NCBI RefSeq assembly: GCF_001514235.1 | Contig: NZ_KQ948939.1 | Coordinates: 139,135 to 203,134, forward strand | Source of the DNA: Streptomyces caeruleatus | Lineage (GTDB): Bacteria > Actinomycetota > Actinomycetes > Streptomycetales > Streptomycetaceae | Reading direction: 5' to 3' | DNA length: 64,000 bases | Part shown: in pieces, positions 34,207 through 43,465 of the stretch | Layout of the letters: the number at the start of each line of letters is the position of its first letter | Position numbering within the stretch: position 1 is the first letter of the stretch | The notes under the pieces: model-generated | Told to the model about the DNA's origin: nothing | The model's input: only the letters and a program-made list of their open reading frames with translations | Databases searched by the model: none | Position numbers and translations under genes: made by a program

Positions 34207-34398
34207 TCATTCCCCCACTGCGTCCCGCTCCTCGGCGTCCCGCTCCTCGGCGACCCGCAGCACTTCGTCGATGCTTTCCAGACTGAGCCGCTCCTCGCGA
34301 GCGGTCGAGGCCGCGATGATGAGCTCTCCGCACAGCTCGATCTCGGCGAGGGCCACGTGGTCCTGAACTGCCGTACCGCCGACCGGAGCCACGTGCAT
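34207..34398 (-). CDS. Small conserved-looking protein, 63 residues
   Basis: ATG 34398 is preceded by GAAGAGG. The sequence MHVAPVGGTAVQDHVALAEI continues ELCGELIIAASTA and ends in an acidic repeat, DAEERDAEERDA. Predicted helical. It converges with csoR, with 24 nt between stops. Family not recognised. Confidence 0.6.
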   Translation of the reverse strand: MHVAPVGGTAVQDHVALAEIELCGELIIAASTAREERLSLESIDEVLRVAEERDAEERDAVGE

Positions 34399-34510
34399 CA
34401 CCTCTTCTCTGCCGTTACCGACTTCCTAGAGTAGGGAGCGGCTACACACCGCGCATGGCACGGACGGGCTAGTTCTTGACGCCCGTCACGCCCGCATACC
34501 CCGACCCTCA

Positions 34511-35353
34511 CTACTCGGCGATCTTCCCCGCGTAGATGTCGTCACCGTCCGGCAGCCGTACGTCGACGGGGGCCCCGAAGTCGTACAGCAGGGTCGTCGA
34601 GGCCACCGCGACGGCGTCCTTCTGCTGCCCGTTGACGAAGCTGAACCGATGCCGGACCTTCCGGATCCGCCCGTCGTCGTCGAGGTACACGTCGAACGGG
34701 ACCTCGTCCGTGGCGAACCCTTTCGCCGCCGCCGCAAGCGCATCCGAATTCCCGTCGGAGGCCTCCCGCGCGGCAACCCCGAGGTCAGCGGTCCCCCGGT
34801 AGTGCCGCACCGCCGTACCGGCGACGTCCGTCTCCCCCACATACGTCGCCGTCCGCGCCCCGCGCAGCACCTCGGCCGCGGCGTACGGATCGGTGGCCCC
34901 GCCGGTGACCAGGTTCCCGTCCGACAGCGACCGCGTGTCGACCCGCACCCACTTGTCCGCGGGCACACCGGCACCGCGGTTCTTCATGAACAACGCCCCC
35001 GGCGCGAGCAACTCCATGATCGGCCGCTGCGCGGTGGCGCCCGCCGGATCCTGCGGCAGCAGCACCTTCAGCCGCCCCCGCTGCTTCCGGAAGTCGTAGA
35101 CACCCTCACCGCGAATGGTGACGCGCGTGCCACCCGTCGCCATCTCCATCGAGGTCCGCGCCTTGGAACTCCGGGCCCCGACCAGCGCGTCGGCGGCCCG
35201 CCGCACCACCCGCACGGCGTCCCCGTCCCGCGAGTCCCCCACGGCGGCACCGCTCTGAGCCACACACCCACTGCCCGCCAGACAGACACACAGGACCCCC
35301 GCCGCAACGCCCGCTCCGCGCCTCTGCCTGTGCTGCTGCCGCCGCTTGGTCAT
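34511..35353 (-). CDS. LppX/LprG-like lipoprotein
   Basis: The protein has 280 residues. An Arg-rich n-region (MTKRRQQHRQRRGAG) and hydrophobic core lead to lipobox LAGSGC. The mature part, with TSMEMATGGTRVTIRGEGVY early and VPFDVYLDDDGRIRKVRHRF late, resembles the LppX/LprAFG fold, a lipid-binding half-barrel found in actinobacterial envelopes. ATG 35353 was chosen because AGGCAGG precedes it; ATG/GTG 35386 is the alternative. The lipid ligand is inferred from the family. Confidence 0.78.
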   Translation of the reverse strand: MTKRRQQHRQRRGAGVAAGVLCVCLAGSGCVAQSGAAVGDSRDGDAVRVVRRAADALVGARSSKARTSMEMATGGTRVTIRGEGVYDFRKQRGRLKVLLPQDPAGATAQRPIMELLAPGALFMKNRGAGVPADKWVRVDTRSLSDGNLVTGGATDPYAAAEVLRGARTATYVGETDVAGTAVRHYRGTADLGVAAREASDGNSDALAAAAKGFATDEVPFDVYLDDDGRIRKVRHRFSFVNGQQKDAVAVASTTLLYDFGAPVDVRLPDGDDIYAGKIAE

Positions 35354-35479
35354 CGCCTGCCTACCCCCAGCCGGTACGTCCGTCACGGGCCCCCTGTCGT
35401 TCCGGTTAACGACGAGTAAGTGACCCCGTCACGCACACCGGGGGCGTCGCGTTTACTTGCCCTGGGTAACGTTGTCGAT

Positions 35480-35647
35480 GTGGCACAGCAGGACGGACCC
35501 AAACCGGACGACCCCGCGGAACACCGCACGACAACAGTGGAGAAAGGCCGCTTCTGCACAGCCCGCTGCACCTGCGGCTGGCACGGCCCGGCAAGACGCG
35601 CCCGCAGCCTGGCCCGGGCGGACGCGGAGGGCCACGCCGGGGACTGA
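35480..35647 (+). CDS. Small cysteine-containing protein, 55 residues
   Basis: GTG 35480 begins VAQQDGPKPDDPAEHRTTTV; the core GRFCTARCTCGWHGPARRAR has three cysteines in C-x3-C-x-C spacing with a following His, which could bind a metal. Divergent from the lipoprotein gene. I believe similar small proteins are common in Streptomyces, but cannot verify. Repeats begin right after its stop. Confidence 0.6.
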   Translation: MAQQDGPKPDDPAEHRTTTVEKGRFCTARCTCGWHGPARRARSLARADAEGHAGD

Positions 35648-35649
35648 GC

Positions 35650-35912
35650 CACCCTTCCAGCCCGTCCGGCGTTTGCATTTTCAGCCCGTCCGGCGTTTGA
35701 GGACGAGCCGCACTTCCAGCCCGTCCGGCGTCCGAGGACGAGCCGCACTTCCAGCCCGTCCGGCGTCCGAGGACGAGCCGCATTTTCAGCCCGTCCGGCG
35801 TTTGAGGACGAGGCCCGAAGGGCCGACAGGGGGGTCTGGGGGCGCAGCCCCCAGCGGGGTCGAAGGGGCGGAGCCCCTTCAAGGGATGGGACGGGTAGGG
35901 GCGGCGGGGGCG
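35650..35912 (+). repeat. Dispersed repeat, copy 2, with five tandem leading units
   Basis: AGCCCGTCCGGCGT occurs at about 35659, 35682, 35718, 35752 and 35788, spaced 23-36 nt with GAGGACGAG between. From 35787 the sequence follows the 31814-31945 copy with few changes, including the stem-forming segments. It separates the small Cys protein gene from the FAD oxidase gene. Confidence 0.85.
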
Positions 35913-36004
35913 AGACCCTCCCGGCCCGCACCGGAGGACCACCGCACCGTGGAACCCCGCCCCTCCCCACCCCGTCTCGTTCCACGAACCCCCCAGGAGG
36001 CGAC

Positions 36005-37591
36005 ATGGAACGGCGTACCTTCATCGGCGGCACCGCAGCAGCCCTAACCGCCCTGACGGCAACCGCCTGCAACGGCACCAAAGACACCAACTCCGGCACG
36101 GGCACCGACACCGGCACCCGAACCCGCACCCGCACCCGCACCCGAACCACCGCCACCAGCAACACCGCCGCCTCCGCCCCAGCCAACTGGACCGCCCTCG
36201 CCAAGGACCTCGACGGCCGCCTCATCCGCCCGGGCGACACCGACTGGAAGTCCGCCCGCCTGCTCTACAACACCCGCTTCGACACCCTGAAGCCCACCGC
36301 GGTCGCCTACGTCGCCCACCCCGACGACATCCGCACGACCCTCGCCTACGCCCGCGCCCACAACCTCCACGTAGCCATCCGCAACGGCGGCCACTCCTAC
36401 GCCGGCTGGTCCTCCGGCAACAACCGCCTGATCATCGACGTCTCCAAGCTCAACCGCATCCGAGCCACCGGCAACACCGCCGTGGTCGGCGCAGGCTCCA
36501 AGCTCATCGACGTCTACCGGGCCCTCGCCGCCAAGGGCGTCACCATCCCCGCCGGCTCCTGCCCCAGCGTCGGCGTCTCCGGCCTCACCCTCGGCGGCGG
36601 CCACGGCGTCACCTCCCGCGCCTACGGCCTGACCTGCGACAGCCTCACCCAGGCCACCCTGATCACCTCCGACGGCAAGCAGCTCACCGCCGACGCCACC
36701 ACCAACAAGGACCTCTTCTGGGCCCTGCGCGGCGCCGGCAACGGCAACTTCGGCGTCGTCACCGAGCTCCACTTCAAGACCCACCCCGCCCCTCAGGCCG
36801 TAACGGCGTACATGAGCTGGCCCTGGTCGAAGGCGGCCAAGCTGATCAAAGCGTGGCAGGAGTGGGGCCCGACCCAGCCCGACGAGATCTGGTCGGCCCT
36901 GAGCATCTCGAACCACGCGGGCGGCAACCCGACCATCACGGTCGCGGCCTTCTCGCTGGGCACCTACAACGAGCTCAAGAACGCGGTGGACCGCCTGGCC
37001 GACCACCCCGGCGGCCCCGGCCCCGCGAGCAACGTCGCGATCAAGCGCCGCTCGTACGAGGAGTCGATGGAGCTGTACGCCGGCTGCTCGTCCTTCACCT
37101 CGGACGCCCAGTGTCACCTCCCCGGCTCCACCCCGGGCCGCTCCCCGCAGGGTGCGCTGAGCCGCGAGACGTACTCCGCGAAGTCGGACTTCTTCGACCG
37201 CAAGCTCTCACCGGCGGGCATCCAGACCCTGATGAGGCAGATGCAGTCGGTCCGCGGCGGCTCCGGCAGCGTCGCCCTCACGGCCCTCGGCGGAGCCGTC
37301 AACCGCGTCTCCCCCACCGCGACGGCCTTCGTGCACCGCCGCTCCCGCATGCTGGCCCAGTACATCGCCTCCTGGCGGGCCGGCACGTCCGGCTCCACGG
37401 CCCAGTCCTGGCTGACGTCGGCCCACGACGCGATGCGTCCGTACGCCTCGGGCGCCGCCTACCAGAACTACACCGACCCGACGCTGAAGGACTGGCGCAA
37501 GGCGTACTACGGGGACGCGGCGACGCGCCTGACGAAGCTGAAGAAGCAGTACGACCCGGAGGGTTTCTTCACATACCCGCAGGCGCTGTAG
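36005..37591 (+). CDS. FAD-linked oxidase of the berberine-bridge type, exported
   Basis: The protein has 528 residues. It begins MERRTFIGG, a twin-arginine signal, with lipobox-like TATAC at Cys22, so it is likely a Tat-exported lipoprotein. A (TR)n linker (residues 37-48) follows. The PCMH FAD domain has RNGGHSYAG (His130) and AGSCPSVG (Cys186), the two residues that make the bicovalent FAD link; the C-terminal BBE segment YQNYTDP...YDPEGFF is present. The family oxidises sugars, alkaloids and polyketides; the substrate is unknown. ATG preceded by AGGAGG. Confidence 0.9.
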   Translation: MERRTFIGGTAAALTALTATACNGTKDTNSGTGTDTGTRTRTRTRTRTTATSNTAASAPANWTALAKDLDGRLIRPGDTDWKSARLLYNTRFDTLKPTAVAYVAHPDDIRTTLAYARAHNLHVAIRNGGHSYAGWSSGNNRLIIDVSKLNRIRATGNTAVVGAGSKLIDVYRALAAKGVTIPAGSCPSVGVSGLTLGGGHGVTSRAYGLTCDSLTQATLITSDGKQLTADATTNKDLFWALRGAGNGNFGVVTELHFKTHPAPQAVTAYMSWPWSKAAKLIKAWQEWGPTQPDEIWSALSISNHAGGNPTITVAAFSLGTYNELKNAVDRLADHPGGPGPASNVAIKRRSYEESMELYAGCSSFTSDAQCHLPGSTPGRSPQGALSRETYSAKSDFFDRKLSPAGIQTLMRQMQSVRGGSGSVALTALGGAVNRVSPTATAFVHRRSRMLAQYIASWRAGTSGSTAQSWLTSAHDAMRPYASGAAYQNYTDPTLKDWRKAYYGDAATRLTKLKKQYDPEGFFTYPQAL

Positions 37592-37614
37592 CCCCCACGG
37601 CTCTCTGCTCTCAG

Positions 37615-38325
37615 CTAGGCCGCGAGGTCTCTTTCCTCAGCCCCCGCGGCCTCTTTCCGGGCCCCAGGGATCACGGCCTTCTGGCCGCCCGCGCGGGAGC
37701 CGCCCCGCGCTTTGATCAGCCACCCGCCCCTGGGCGACCGCTCGATGGCGGACATCACGGGCGTCAGCAGGGCCATGGCCAGCGGCGACAGCAGCAGGGC
37801 GACAGCGGTGCCGAGCGCGAACCCGCCGACGACGTCGGTCGGATAGTGCACGCCCATGTAGACCCGGCAGAACCCGCCGAGCAGCGCGAGCCCGATCCCG
37901 ACCAGCCCGAACTTACGGTTGGCGACGAACAGCCCGACGCCGAGGGCCATGACGATCGTCGCGTGGTCGCTCACGAAGGAGTAGTCGGTCTTGCCGCTCA
38001 CCAGGACCTCCAGCCCCTGGTGAGCGAGGAACGGCCGGGGCCGCTCGACGAACCCGCGGATCGGCACGTTCACCAGGACCGCGATCCCGGCGGCCAGCGG
38101 CGCCCACACCAGCGCGGCGACGGACGACGCGGCGTCCTCGTCGCCACGACGACGCACGGACCACCAGCACCACACGACCAGCAGCACCAGGGCGAGCACG
38201 ATCCCGTACTCACCGACGTACTCCATGACCCGGTCGAACCAGTGCGGGGCGTCCTTGGCCAGGCCATTGATGTCGAAGAGCAGGTCGACGTCGGGGTTCG
38301 ACCCGGAATCTGCGAGTCCAGCCAT
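37615..38325 (-). CDS. PAP2-family membrane phosphatase
   Basis: The protein has 236 residues with five to six membrane segments. The three phosphatase motifs are visible: RGFVERPRPF, SFVSDHAT and CRVYMGVHYPTDVVGG (catalytic His residues in the last two). It dephosphorylates lipid phosphates such as undecaprenyl pyrophosphate or phosphatidic acid. ATG 38325 was chosen with AGGGG upstream. It converges with the FAD oxidase gene. Confidence 0.9.
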   Translation of the reverse strand: MAGLADSGSNPDVDLLFDINGLAKDAPHWFDRVMEYVGEYGIVLALVLLVVWCWWSVRRRGDEDAASSVAALVWAPLAAGIAVLVNVPIRGFVERPRPFLAHQGLEVLVSGKTDYSFVSDHATIVMALGVGLFVANRKFGLVGIGLALLGGFCRVYMGVHYPTDVVGGFALGTAVALLLSPLAMALLTPVMSAIERSPRGGWLIKARGGSRAGGQKAVIPGARKEAAGAEERDLAA

Positions 38326-38526
38326 AGTGCCGCGGCCCCTTCGTCGTCTCTTAGCTCGGCGCAACTTGCGTACGCCGTTCCGCCCACCCCCGTGGTTGTA
38401 GATCCGGCTACGACACCAGGAACGCACGGCCCCTGTTGATACGTTCCACACTCCACTGAATGATCACTCAGACGTTATCGAAGAGAGACCCATCACCGCA
38501 GCTCAGGGGGTGGGTTCACGCTCCGT

Positions 38527-39534
38527 CTACACGGTCGTGGGCAGCGCTTTCGCGCCATCCTCGGTCACCCGGGTGGCTCCGAAGTAGTCCGGGGTGTCGA
38601 TCGGGTCGAACCGGATCACAGCACCCGTTCTCGGCGCGTCGATCATGTACCCGCCACCCACATAAATCCCGACATGCCGGATGGCCCGCGAGTTGGTGAG
38701 GTCGTCCGAGAAGAACACCAGATCCCCCGGCAACAACTCGTCCCTGTCCGGATGCGGCCCCGCGTTGTACTGATCGTTGGCCACCCGCGGCAACGAGATC
38801 CCCACCGTCTCGTACGCGGCCTGAGTCAACCCCGAACAGTCGAACCGCCCACCGTCCGCAGCACTGCCCTCCCCACCCCAGAGGTAGGGCGTACCCAGCT
38901 TCTTCTGGGCGTAGTAGATGGCGGCGGCGGCTTGTTTGGAGGGGTCGACGCGGCTGACCGGCGCGGCGAAGCTCTGCTCCAGAGTCGTGATCGTCTTCAC
39001 GTAGTTCTGGGTTTCCTTGTACGGCGGCACACCCCCGTACTTGATGACCGCGTACGCCCCGGCGTTGTAGGACGCGAGCATGTTCTTCGTCGCGTCGCCG
39101 GGTACGTCCTTCACATAGGAGGCGAGTTTGCAGTCGTACGACGCGGCCGACGGAATCGCGTCCTTCGGGTCCCATACGTCGCGGTCGCCGTCCCCGTCAC
39201 CGTCGAGCCCGTGCGTGGCCCACGTCCCCGGGATGAACTGCGCGATGCCCTGCGCCGCCGCCGGGCTCTGGGCCTTCGGGTTGAACCCGCTCTCCTGGTA
39301 TAGCTGGGCGGCGAGCAGCGCGGGGTTGATGGCGGGACACAGGGTGCCCCACTTCTGCACGAGTGCCGAGTAGGCCGCCGGCACGGCCCCCTTGGCCAGC
39401 GACCTGGACGCTCCTCCCACACCGCCGGCGAGGTTTCCGGCGACCATGTAAACCCCGACGACGAGCAGCATCACGAAGCTGAGCCCCGCCGCGACAGCGG
39501 CACCCGCCACGATCCACGCCTTACGCACCGTCAA
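38527..39534 (-). CDS. Two-domain peptidoglycan hydrolase (SLT + NlpC/P60)
   Basis: The protein has 335 residues. An N-terminal membrane anchor (residues 5-35) is followed by a lytic transglycosylase-like domain (LYQESGFNPKAQSPAAAQGIAQFIPGTW...YNAG; catalytic Glu in QESGF) and an NlpC/P60 domain (FDCSGLTQAAY with the Cys, IRHVGIYVGGG with the His). It cuts glycan strands and peptide stems. This layout is typical of VirB1-like enzymes that open the wall for conjugation machines, so it may serve the type IV-like operon at 54-61 kb. Confidence 0.92.
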   Translation of the reverse strand: MTVRKAWIVAGAAVAAGLSFVMLLVVGVYMVAGNLAGGVGGASRSLAKGAVPAAYSALVQKWGTLCPAINPALLAAQLYQESGFNPKAQSPAAAQGIAQFIPGTWATHGLDGDGDGDRDVWDPKDAIPSAASYDCKLASYVKDVPGDATKNMLASYNAGAYAVIKYGGVPPYKETQNYVKTITTLEQSFAAPVSRVDPSKQAAAAIYYAQKKLGTPYLWGGEGSAADGGRFDCSGLTQAAYETVGISLPRVANDQYNAGPHPDRDELLPGDLVFFSDDLTNSRAIRHVGIYVGGGYMIDAPRTGAVIRFDPIDTPDYFGATRVTEDGAKALPTTV

Positions 39535-39570
39535 CCGCCCCTCGCCTGACAGGAGTCCGCTCGCGCCAGT

Positions 39571-41337
39571 TTAGGAGCTTCCCACGTGGAAGCCATCGCA
39601 ACCGATGCTCTCGTAATCCGTCGGACTGCCGTTGACGTGGTAGAAGACGACCGTCCAGTCACCCGGGTCGTTGGTGACGGGAATGGCCTCGTAGGTGTCG
39701 CCGTCCGCCGAGTGCCCCTGGAAGTCGTCGGGGTACACCAGGTCGACGAACCCGCCGTCCTTCCAGCGCTTGAAGATGTCCTGCGGCTTGCTGGTGTAGC
39801 CGACGCCCAGGTTCGGGGACTTGTTCGGCGTGCCCGTGTCCAGATCGATGTCGTGCGGCGACTTCACACCGACCGAGACGTAATAGGGATCGGGCTTCTC
39901 GGTCTGCGCGTCCGCGTACTTGAAGCGGAAGGAGATCTTCGCCCGCTGCCGGACGTTCCCGCCGTCGACGTCATCGGCGTCGACCGCGCTGTACTGAAGC
40001 TCCAACGGCGCGCTGACCGCACCGACCTGCCTGCACTCGCCGTGCCCCGCCGCCGCCTGGGACGGGTCCTCGGAGAGGGTCCAGTTGTCGACGGATCTCC
40101 TGTTGTTCACGATATGGTCCGGGACTTTCACCGACGCGGACGTGTCTTTCCCGGACGGTGACGACGAAGCCGACGACGACCCGCCGCCCTGTGCCCGCGA
40201 CCCGCCGTCCTCCTCTCCCTGCCCGTCCAGCATCCGCAGGGTCACAGCGGACGCCGTCCCCACCACGACCGCGACGGCGAGGGCCACGATCCACGGCGTA
40301 CGACGCGATCGGCCGCTCTCCGGCACGGCCGTCGGCGCCGAAGGGGCGAGCGTCGGTACGTACGCCGGGACGGCCGTCGGCACATAACCGGGCCCCGCGG
40401 TCGGCGGATACGCCGGCGGGGTCGGCGCCCCGTGCCCCGGCGGCACCAGCCCCGCCGCCACGGCCGCCCCGAGGTCCTGGGGCACGGCCTCGGCATCGCC
40501 GCTGAGCCGCCCGTAGAACGGGTCCTCGGCCAGCGCGGAGGACACCGCGCAGCGGGCGACGACCGCGTCGAGCCCAGGCCGCTGGACAGGGTCCTTTGCC
40601 ACGCACTCCCTTATCAGCGCGGCCAGTTCGGGAACGACACCCTCGACGTCGATGTCCTCGTGCACCACGCGATACGACACCGCGTGCGTGGGCCCGGATC
40701 CGAACGGCGGCCGCCCGGTCGCGGCATACGCGAGGGTCGCGCCCAGCGCGAACACATCGGCCGCCGCGCCCACCTGATTGCTGATCAGCACCTCGGGTGC
40801 GGTGTACCCGGGCGTACCCGGAGCGAGTCCGGTCTGCGTCAGAGCGGTGTCGGCCGCACCGCGGGCGATCCCGAAGTCGATGAGCAGCGGCCCCTGCGGT
40901 GAAAGGATCACGTTCTGCGGTTTGAGGTCCCGGTGCGTCACTCCGTAGCCGTGCACACTCGCCAGCGCCTCCGCCAGAGCCGCGAACAGCCGCCGGGCGC
41001 TGTCGGGCGGAAACGCCCCCCGCTCCCCCACCGCCCGACTCAAAGTAGGCCCCGAAACATACTCGGTAGCCAGCCAATACGGCGCCGCTTCGAGCGACGC
41101 ATCGATCAGGTTGGCCGTATACGCGCTACGCACCGCCCGCACCGTCTCGACCTCACGCCGAAACCGCGCCAACGCCTCCGGATGGTCCGTGATCTCGTCC
41201 CGGATCACCTTGATCGCGACCAGCCGCCCGCCCGGCGACCGGGCGAGATAGACCTGTCCCATACCGCCCGCCCCGAGCCGAGCGAGCAGCGTGTAGGCGC
41301 CTATGTGCGCCGGGTCCCGATCCTTCAGTGCATCCAC
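39571..41337 (-). CDS. Transmembrane Ser/Thr protein kinase
   Basis: The protein has 588 residues. Hanks-type kinase domain 13-275: LGAGGMGQVYLA, Lys43 in AIKVI, HRDLKPQNV, DFGIAR, APEV. A Pro-rich linker leads to a membrane segment at about 350-370 (PWIVALAVAVVVGTASAVTL). The extracellular C-terminal part of about 190 residues starts with a Ser/Gly-rich stretch and forms a beta-type domain with two cysteines; not PASTA. It is likely a sensor; its ligand is unknown. It begins an accessory block; 27 nt after the serine protease gene on the same strand. Confidence 0.92.
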   Translation of the reverse strand: MDALKDRDPAHIGAYTLLARLGAGGMGQVYLARSPGGRLVAIKVIRDEITDHPEALARFRREVETVRAVRSAYTANLIDASLEAAPYWLATEYVSGPTLSRAVGERGAFPPDSARRLFAALAEALASVHGYGVTHRDLKPQNVILSPQGPLLIDFGIARGAADTALTQTGLAPGTPGYTAPEVLISNQVGAAADVFALGATLAYAATGRPPFGSGPTHAVSYRVVHEDIDVEGVVPELAALIRECVAKDPVQRPGLDAVVARCAVSSALAEDPFYGRLSGDAEAVPQDLGAAVAAGLVPPGHGAPTPPAYPPTAGPGYVPTAVPAYVPTLAPSAPTAVPESGRSRRTPWIVALAVAVVVGTASAVTLRMLDGQGEEDGGSRAQGGGSSSASSSPSGKDTSASVKVPDHIVNNRRSVDNWTLSEDPSQAAAGHGECRQVGAVSAPLELQYSAVDADDVDGGNVRQRAKISFRFKYADAQTEKPDPYYVSVGVKSPHDIDLDTGTPNKSPNLGVGYTSKPQDIFKRWKDGGFVDLVYPDDFQGHSADGDTYEAIPVTNDPGDWTVVFYHVNGSPTDYESIGCDGFHVGSS

Positions 41338-41364
41338 GGAACTGACCTTGCCACAGAGATCAGT

Positions 41365-42135
41365 TCAGCGGGGGGCGCCCTGTGTCGCCTCCCGATACAA
41401 CCCCGCCGCCTCCACCCCGAACACCACACTGAACGACACGTCCGCCGTGGCCCCACCCCCGTCATGCCCGCCGAGCACGCCCACGACCTCGCCGTCCCCG
41501 TTGACCCAGGGACTGCCGCTGGTCCCGCCGCTGAAGCCGGGGCACTCGACGCGCTGCTGGAGGCGGCTGCGCGGCGTCGGCTTGTCGGTGCAAATGATCG
41601 GCGTCGGACGGGCGTTGGGGTACCCGGTCAAGGTCACCGCCGTGGCGCCGGTGGCCATCCCCGCGACGAACCGATTGCCGCCGACGACGTCCTCGACCCG
41701 GCCCTCCGGCCCGCCCCGATTCCCACCCCGCTCCGCAGCCACCACCGCAAAGGCCACATCACTGTCCTCGTCCCGCCCGTGCACCCACCCCTCCGGCAGG
41801 AACCGCCGCCCGACCCTCCAGGCCCCGTACGGCGCCTTCCCGTCCCGGTACCCGGGCGCGAACTCGATGTCCGCGTCCCCGGTCCGGTCCAGACAGTGCG
41901 CCGCGGTAACGACGAGGTCGTGCCCCGGGCTGTGCACGACGGAGGCGGTGCAGAAGCGCCGGCCGCCCGCGAGCAGGGCCCCGACGCGGGCCGTGCGCAC
42001 GGTGGCCGCGGCGACGGTCGTGACGCCGAAGGGCCCCGCCCCGTCGTCGGCCGCCGCGCCGGAGGCCGAGGTGACGGAAGCGACGGCGAACAGCACGGCG
42101 GCGGCATGGAGGGCGGAACGTGAGGTGCGTTTCAT
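41365..42135 (-). CDS. Secreted trypsin-like serine protease
   Basis: The protein has 256 residues. The Sec signal ends near ASGA. Catalytic triad segments are in order: VVTAAHCLDR (His), DSDVAFAVV (Asp), FSGGTSGSPWV (Ser in GTSGSP). Two cysteine pairs are positioned for disulfides. It cleaves extracellular proteins; specificity is not evident. It lies directly upstream of the kinase gene on the same strand, so co-expression is possible. Confidence 0.9.
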   Translation of the reverse strand: MKRTSRSALHAAAVLFAVASVTSASGAAADDGAGPFGVTTVAAATVRTARVGALLAGGRRFCTASVVHSPGHDLVVTAAHCLDRTGDADIEFAPGYRDGKAPYGAWRVGRRFLPEGWVHGRDEDSDVAFAVVAAERGGNRGGPEGRVEDVVGGNRFVAGMATGATAVTLTGYPNARPTPIICTDKPTPRSRLQQRVECPGFSGGTSGSPWVNGDGEVVGVLGGHDGGGATADVSFSVVFGVEAAGLYREATQGAPR

Positions 42136-42201
42136 CGGACCCCACCGTTCCCCATGAAGGTGAGAAAAGAGTCAGACCGCCAGGGTGGGGAGAGGACAGA
42201 G

Positions 42202-42543
42202 TCAGGTCAGTCGTCGGCCCATCTTCGCCGATTGCCGGTTGTAACCCTTCGTGTCCCACCACTCTTCCAAATGGGCATGGACGAGATGCACGAGCTGCCG
42301 CATTCGGTCGGGAGGGGGCGCGGGCGAGGTGAGTACATCCGCCCAGGATTTGTCGTCCCAGGGCAGAGTGACCACCCAATGCTCATCCGGGTGGCCCTGA
42401 CGGCCCACAGTCAGCCAGTACGTGAAAAGCGCACTGCGGTCCGCACGGTGCTCGACCGACATTTTGTTTACGTCGAAACGAATTCCGTCCGCAGTGACGT
42501 ACGAGCGACTGAGGACCCGCTCAGCCGGTGTCTGTTCCTCCAC
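42202..42543 (-). CDS. Hypothetical protein, 113 residues
   Basis: A cytoplasmic protein without signal. The centre ALFTYWLTVGRQGHPDEHWV then VTLPWDDKSW is aromatic-rich and looks like a compact beta domain; the C-terminus is helical and basic. It starts 65 nt after the stop of the secreted protein at 42609-43115, same strand. The pairing of a secreted basic protein with a small cytoplasmic partner recalls toxin-immunity genes, but no family is recognised. Confidence 0.65.
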   Translation of the reverse strand: MEEQTPAERVLSRSYVTADGIRFDVNKMSVEHRADRSALFTYWLTVGRQGHPDEHWVVTLPWDDKSWADVLTSPAPPPDRMRQLVHLVHAHLEEWWDTKGYNRQSAKMGRRLT

Positions 42544-42608
42544 GGGAACTCATCACCCTTCCACCTCGGCCCACGCCCCGATCCCGGCCGGGACCCCGCT
42601 CCCGCGAC

Positions 42609-43115
42609 TTAGCAGCGAACAGCGCCCGCGGCGGCCCTCTGGTCCACCTTGTAGGCCGTCAGCAGGTCATTGGTCCCCGCCGGGGTACCAATGATGGTGC
42701 GGAACTTCTCCACCCGCGGGCACTGGTTGGCGTAGGTGGAGTAACCACCGCGGCCGTTGGGGTCCCCGGACCATATGGCGGCGTCGATCTTCCGGTCCAT
42801 CGTGCTGTTCCAGCCGTGCCGCGCCTTGATGTGCTTCCAGCCCCACGTGCTGGTGCCACAGCGCAGGGTGAAGGCCTTGGGTCCACGGAAGTACTTCTTC
42901 AGAACGTAGTTCCGGCTGTGGCTCCTGCACTTGGCGTCAAAGCTGTCGGCCCTTACGGAGGCGGCCTTTGCGGAATCCGCGGTTTCCGCGGACGACGCCG
43001 GAGAAGCCGGAGGAGCCGGAGAAGCCGCGGAAGCGGAACCGGCGGCCGGCATCACCAGTGCCGAAATGGCGACAGCGCCACACAGCGCCGTCTTGACAGA
43101 AGTGTTGCGAAGCAT
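42609..43115 (-). CDS. Secreted protein with conserved-looking Trp/His C-terminal domain
   Basis: The protein has 168 residues. A Sec signal (MLRNTSVKTALCGAVAISAL, Ala-x-Ala near residue 30) and an Ala/Pro/Ser linker are followed by a basic domain: Cys-rich RSHSRNYVLKKYF, then WGWKHIKARHGWN and a final cysteine. The KHIKARHGW segment with two His could be a catalytic site as in secreted RNase toxins; this is speculative. ATG preceded by AGGGGA. Confidence 0.7.
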   Translation of the reverse strand: MLRNTSVKTALCGAVAISALVMPAAGSASAASPAPPASPASSAETADSAKAASVRADSFDAKCRSHSRNYVLKKYFRGPKAFTLRCGTSTWGWKHIKARHGWNSTMDRKIDAAIWSGDPNGRGGYSTYANQCPRVEKFRTIIGTPAGTNDLLTAYKVDQRAAAGAVRC

Positions 43116-43465
43116 GTGTTCCCCTCGTGTTCTCCCCGTGGTCAGCGGGGAGTTGGTGTGAAACGCCTCGTTGATGACGCCGTTTCACCGTTTCATCGTC
43201 GATCGCACGCCGTCAACCAAAAACAACTCAGGCTGTCCCGACGCGTTTTTCACCATAGGCCACCCCACTGACAATCACCCGCCCCCGCACCTCCACCGGA
43301 GAGCCGGCGAGCAGTCCCGGCGCCCAAGTCGCCGTCACGACGGCCCACCTGAGTACGCGTACTCAGGCACAGCCCAGTCCGCGACGGCAAACTGTGCCCC
43401 GACCACTCAGCTGAGTCAGCTGCCTCAACTGACCTGCAAGCACCGCGACTTCAGGGGGAACGAAC
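43116..43465. promoter_or_regulatory. Divergent intergenic region with 20-bp perfect palindrome (43348-43367)
   Basis: The palindrome CCTGAGTACGCGTACTCAGG lies about 100 nt before the next plus-strand gene. A second short palindrome, CTCAGCTGAG, follows at about 43405. Both share the CTCAG/CTGAG core, consistent with binding sites for a dimeric regulator. No gene seen in the region. Confidence 0.5.

Noticed and set aside
36115..36150. CGCACC repeat in the FAD oxidase gene as a mobile or regulatory repeat
   Set aside because: It simply codes a (TR)n linker after the signal peptide and stays in frame; a plain low-complexity linker.
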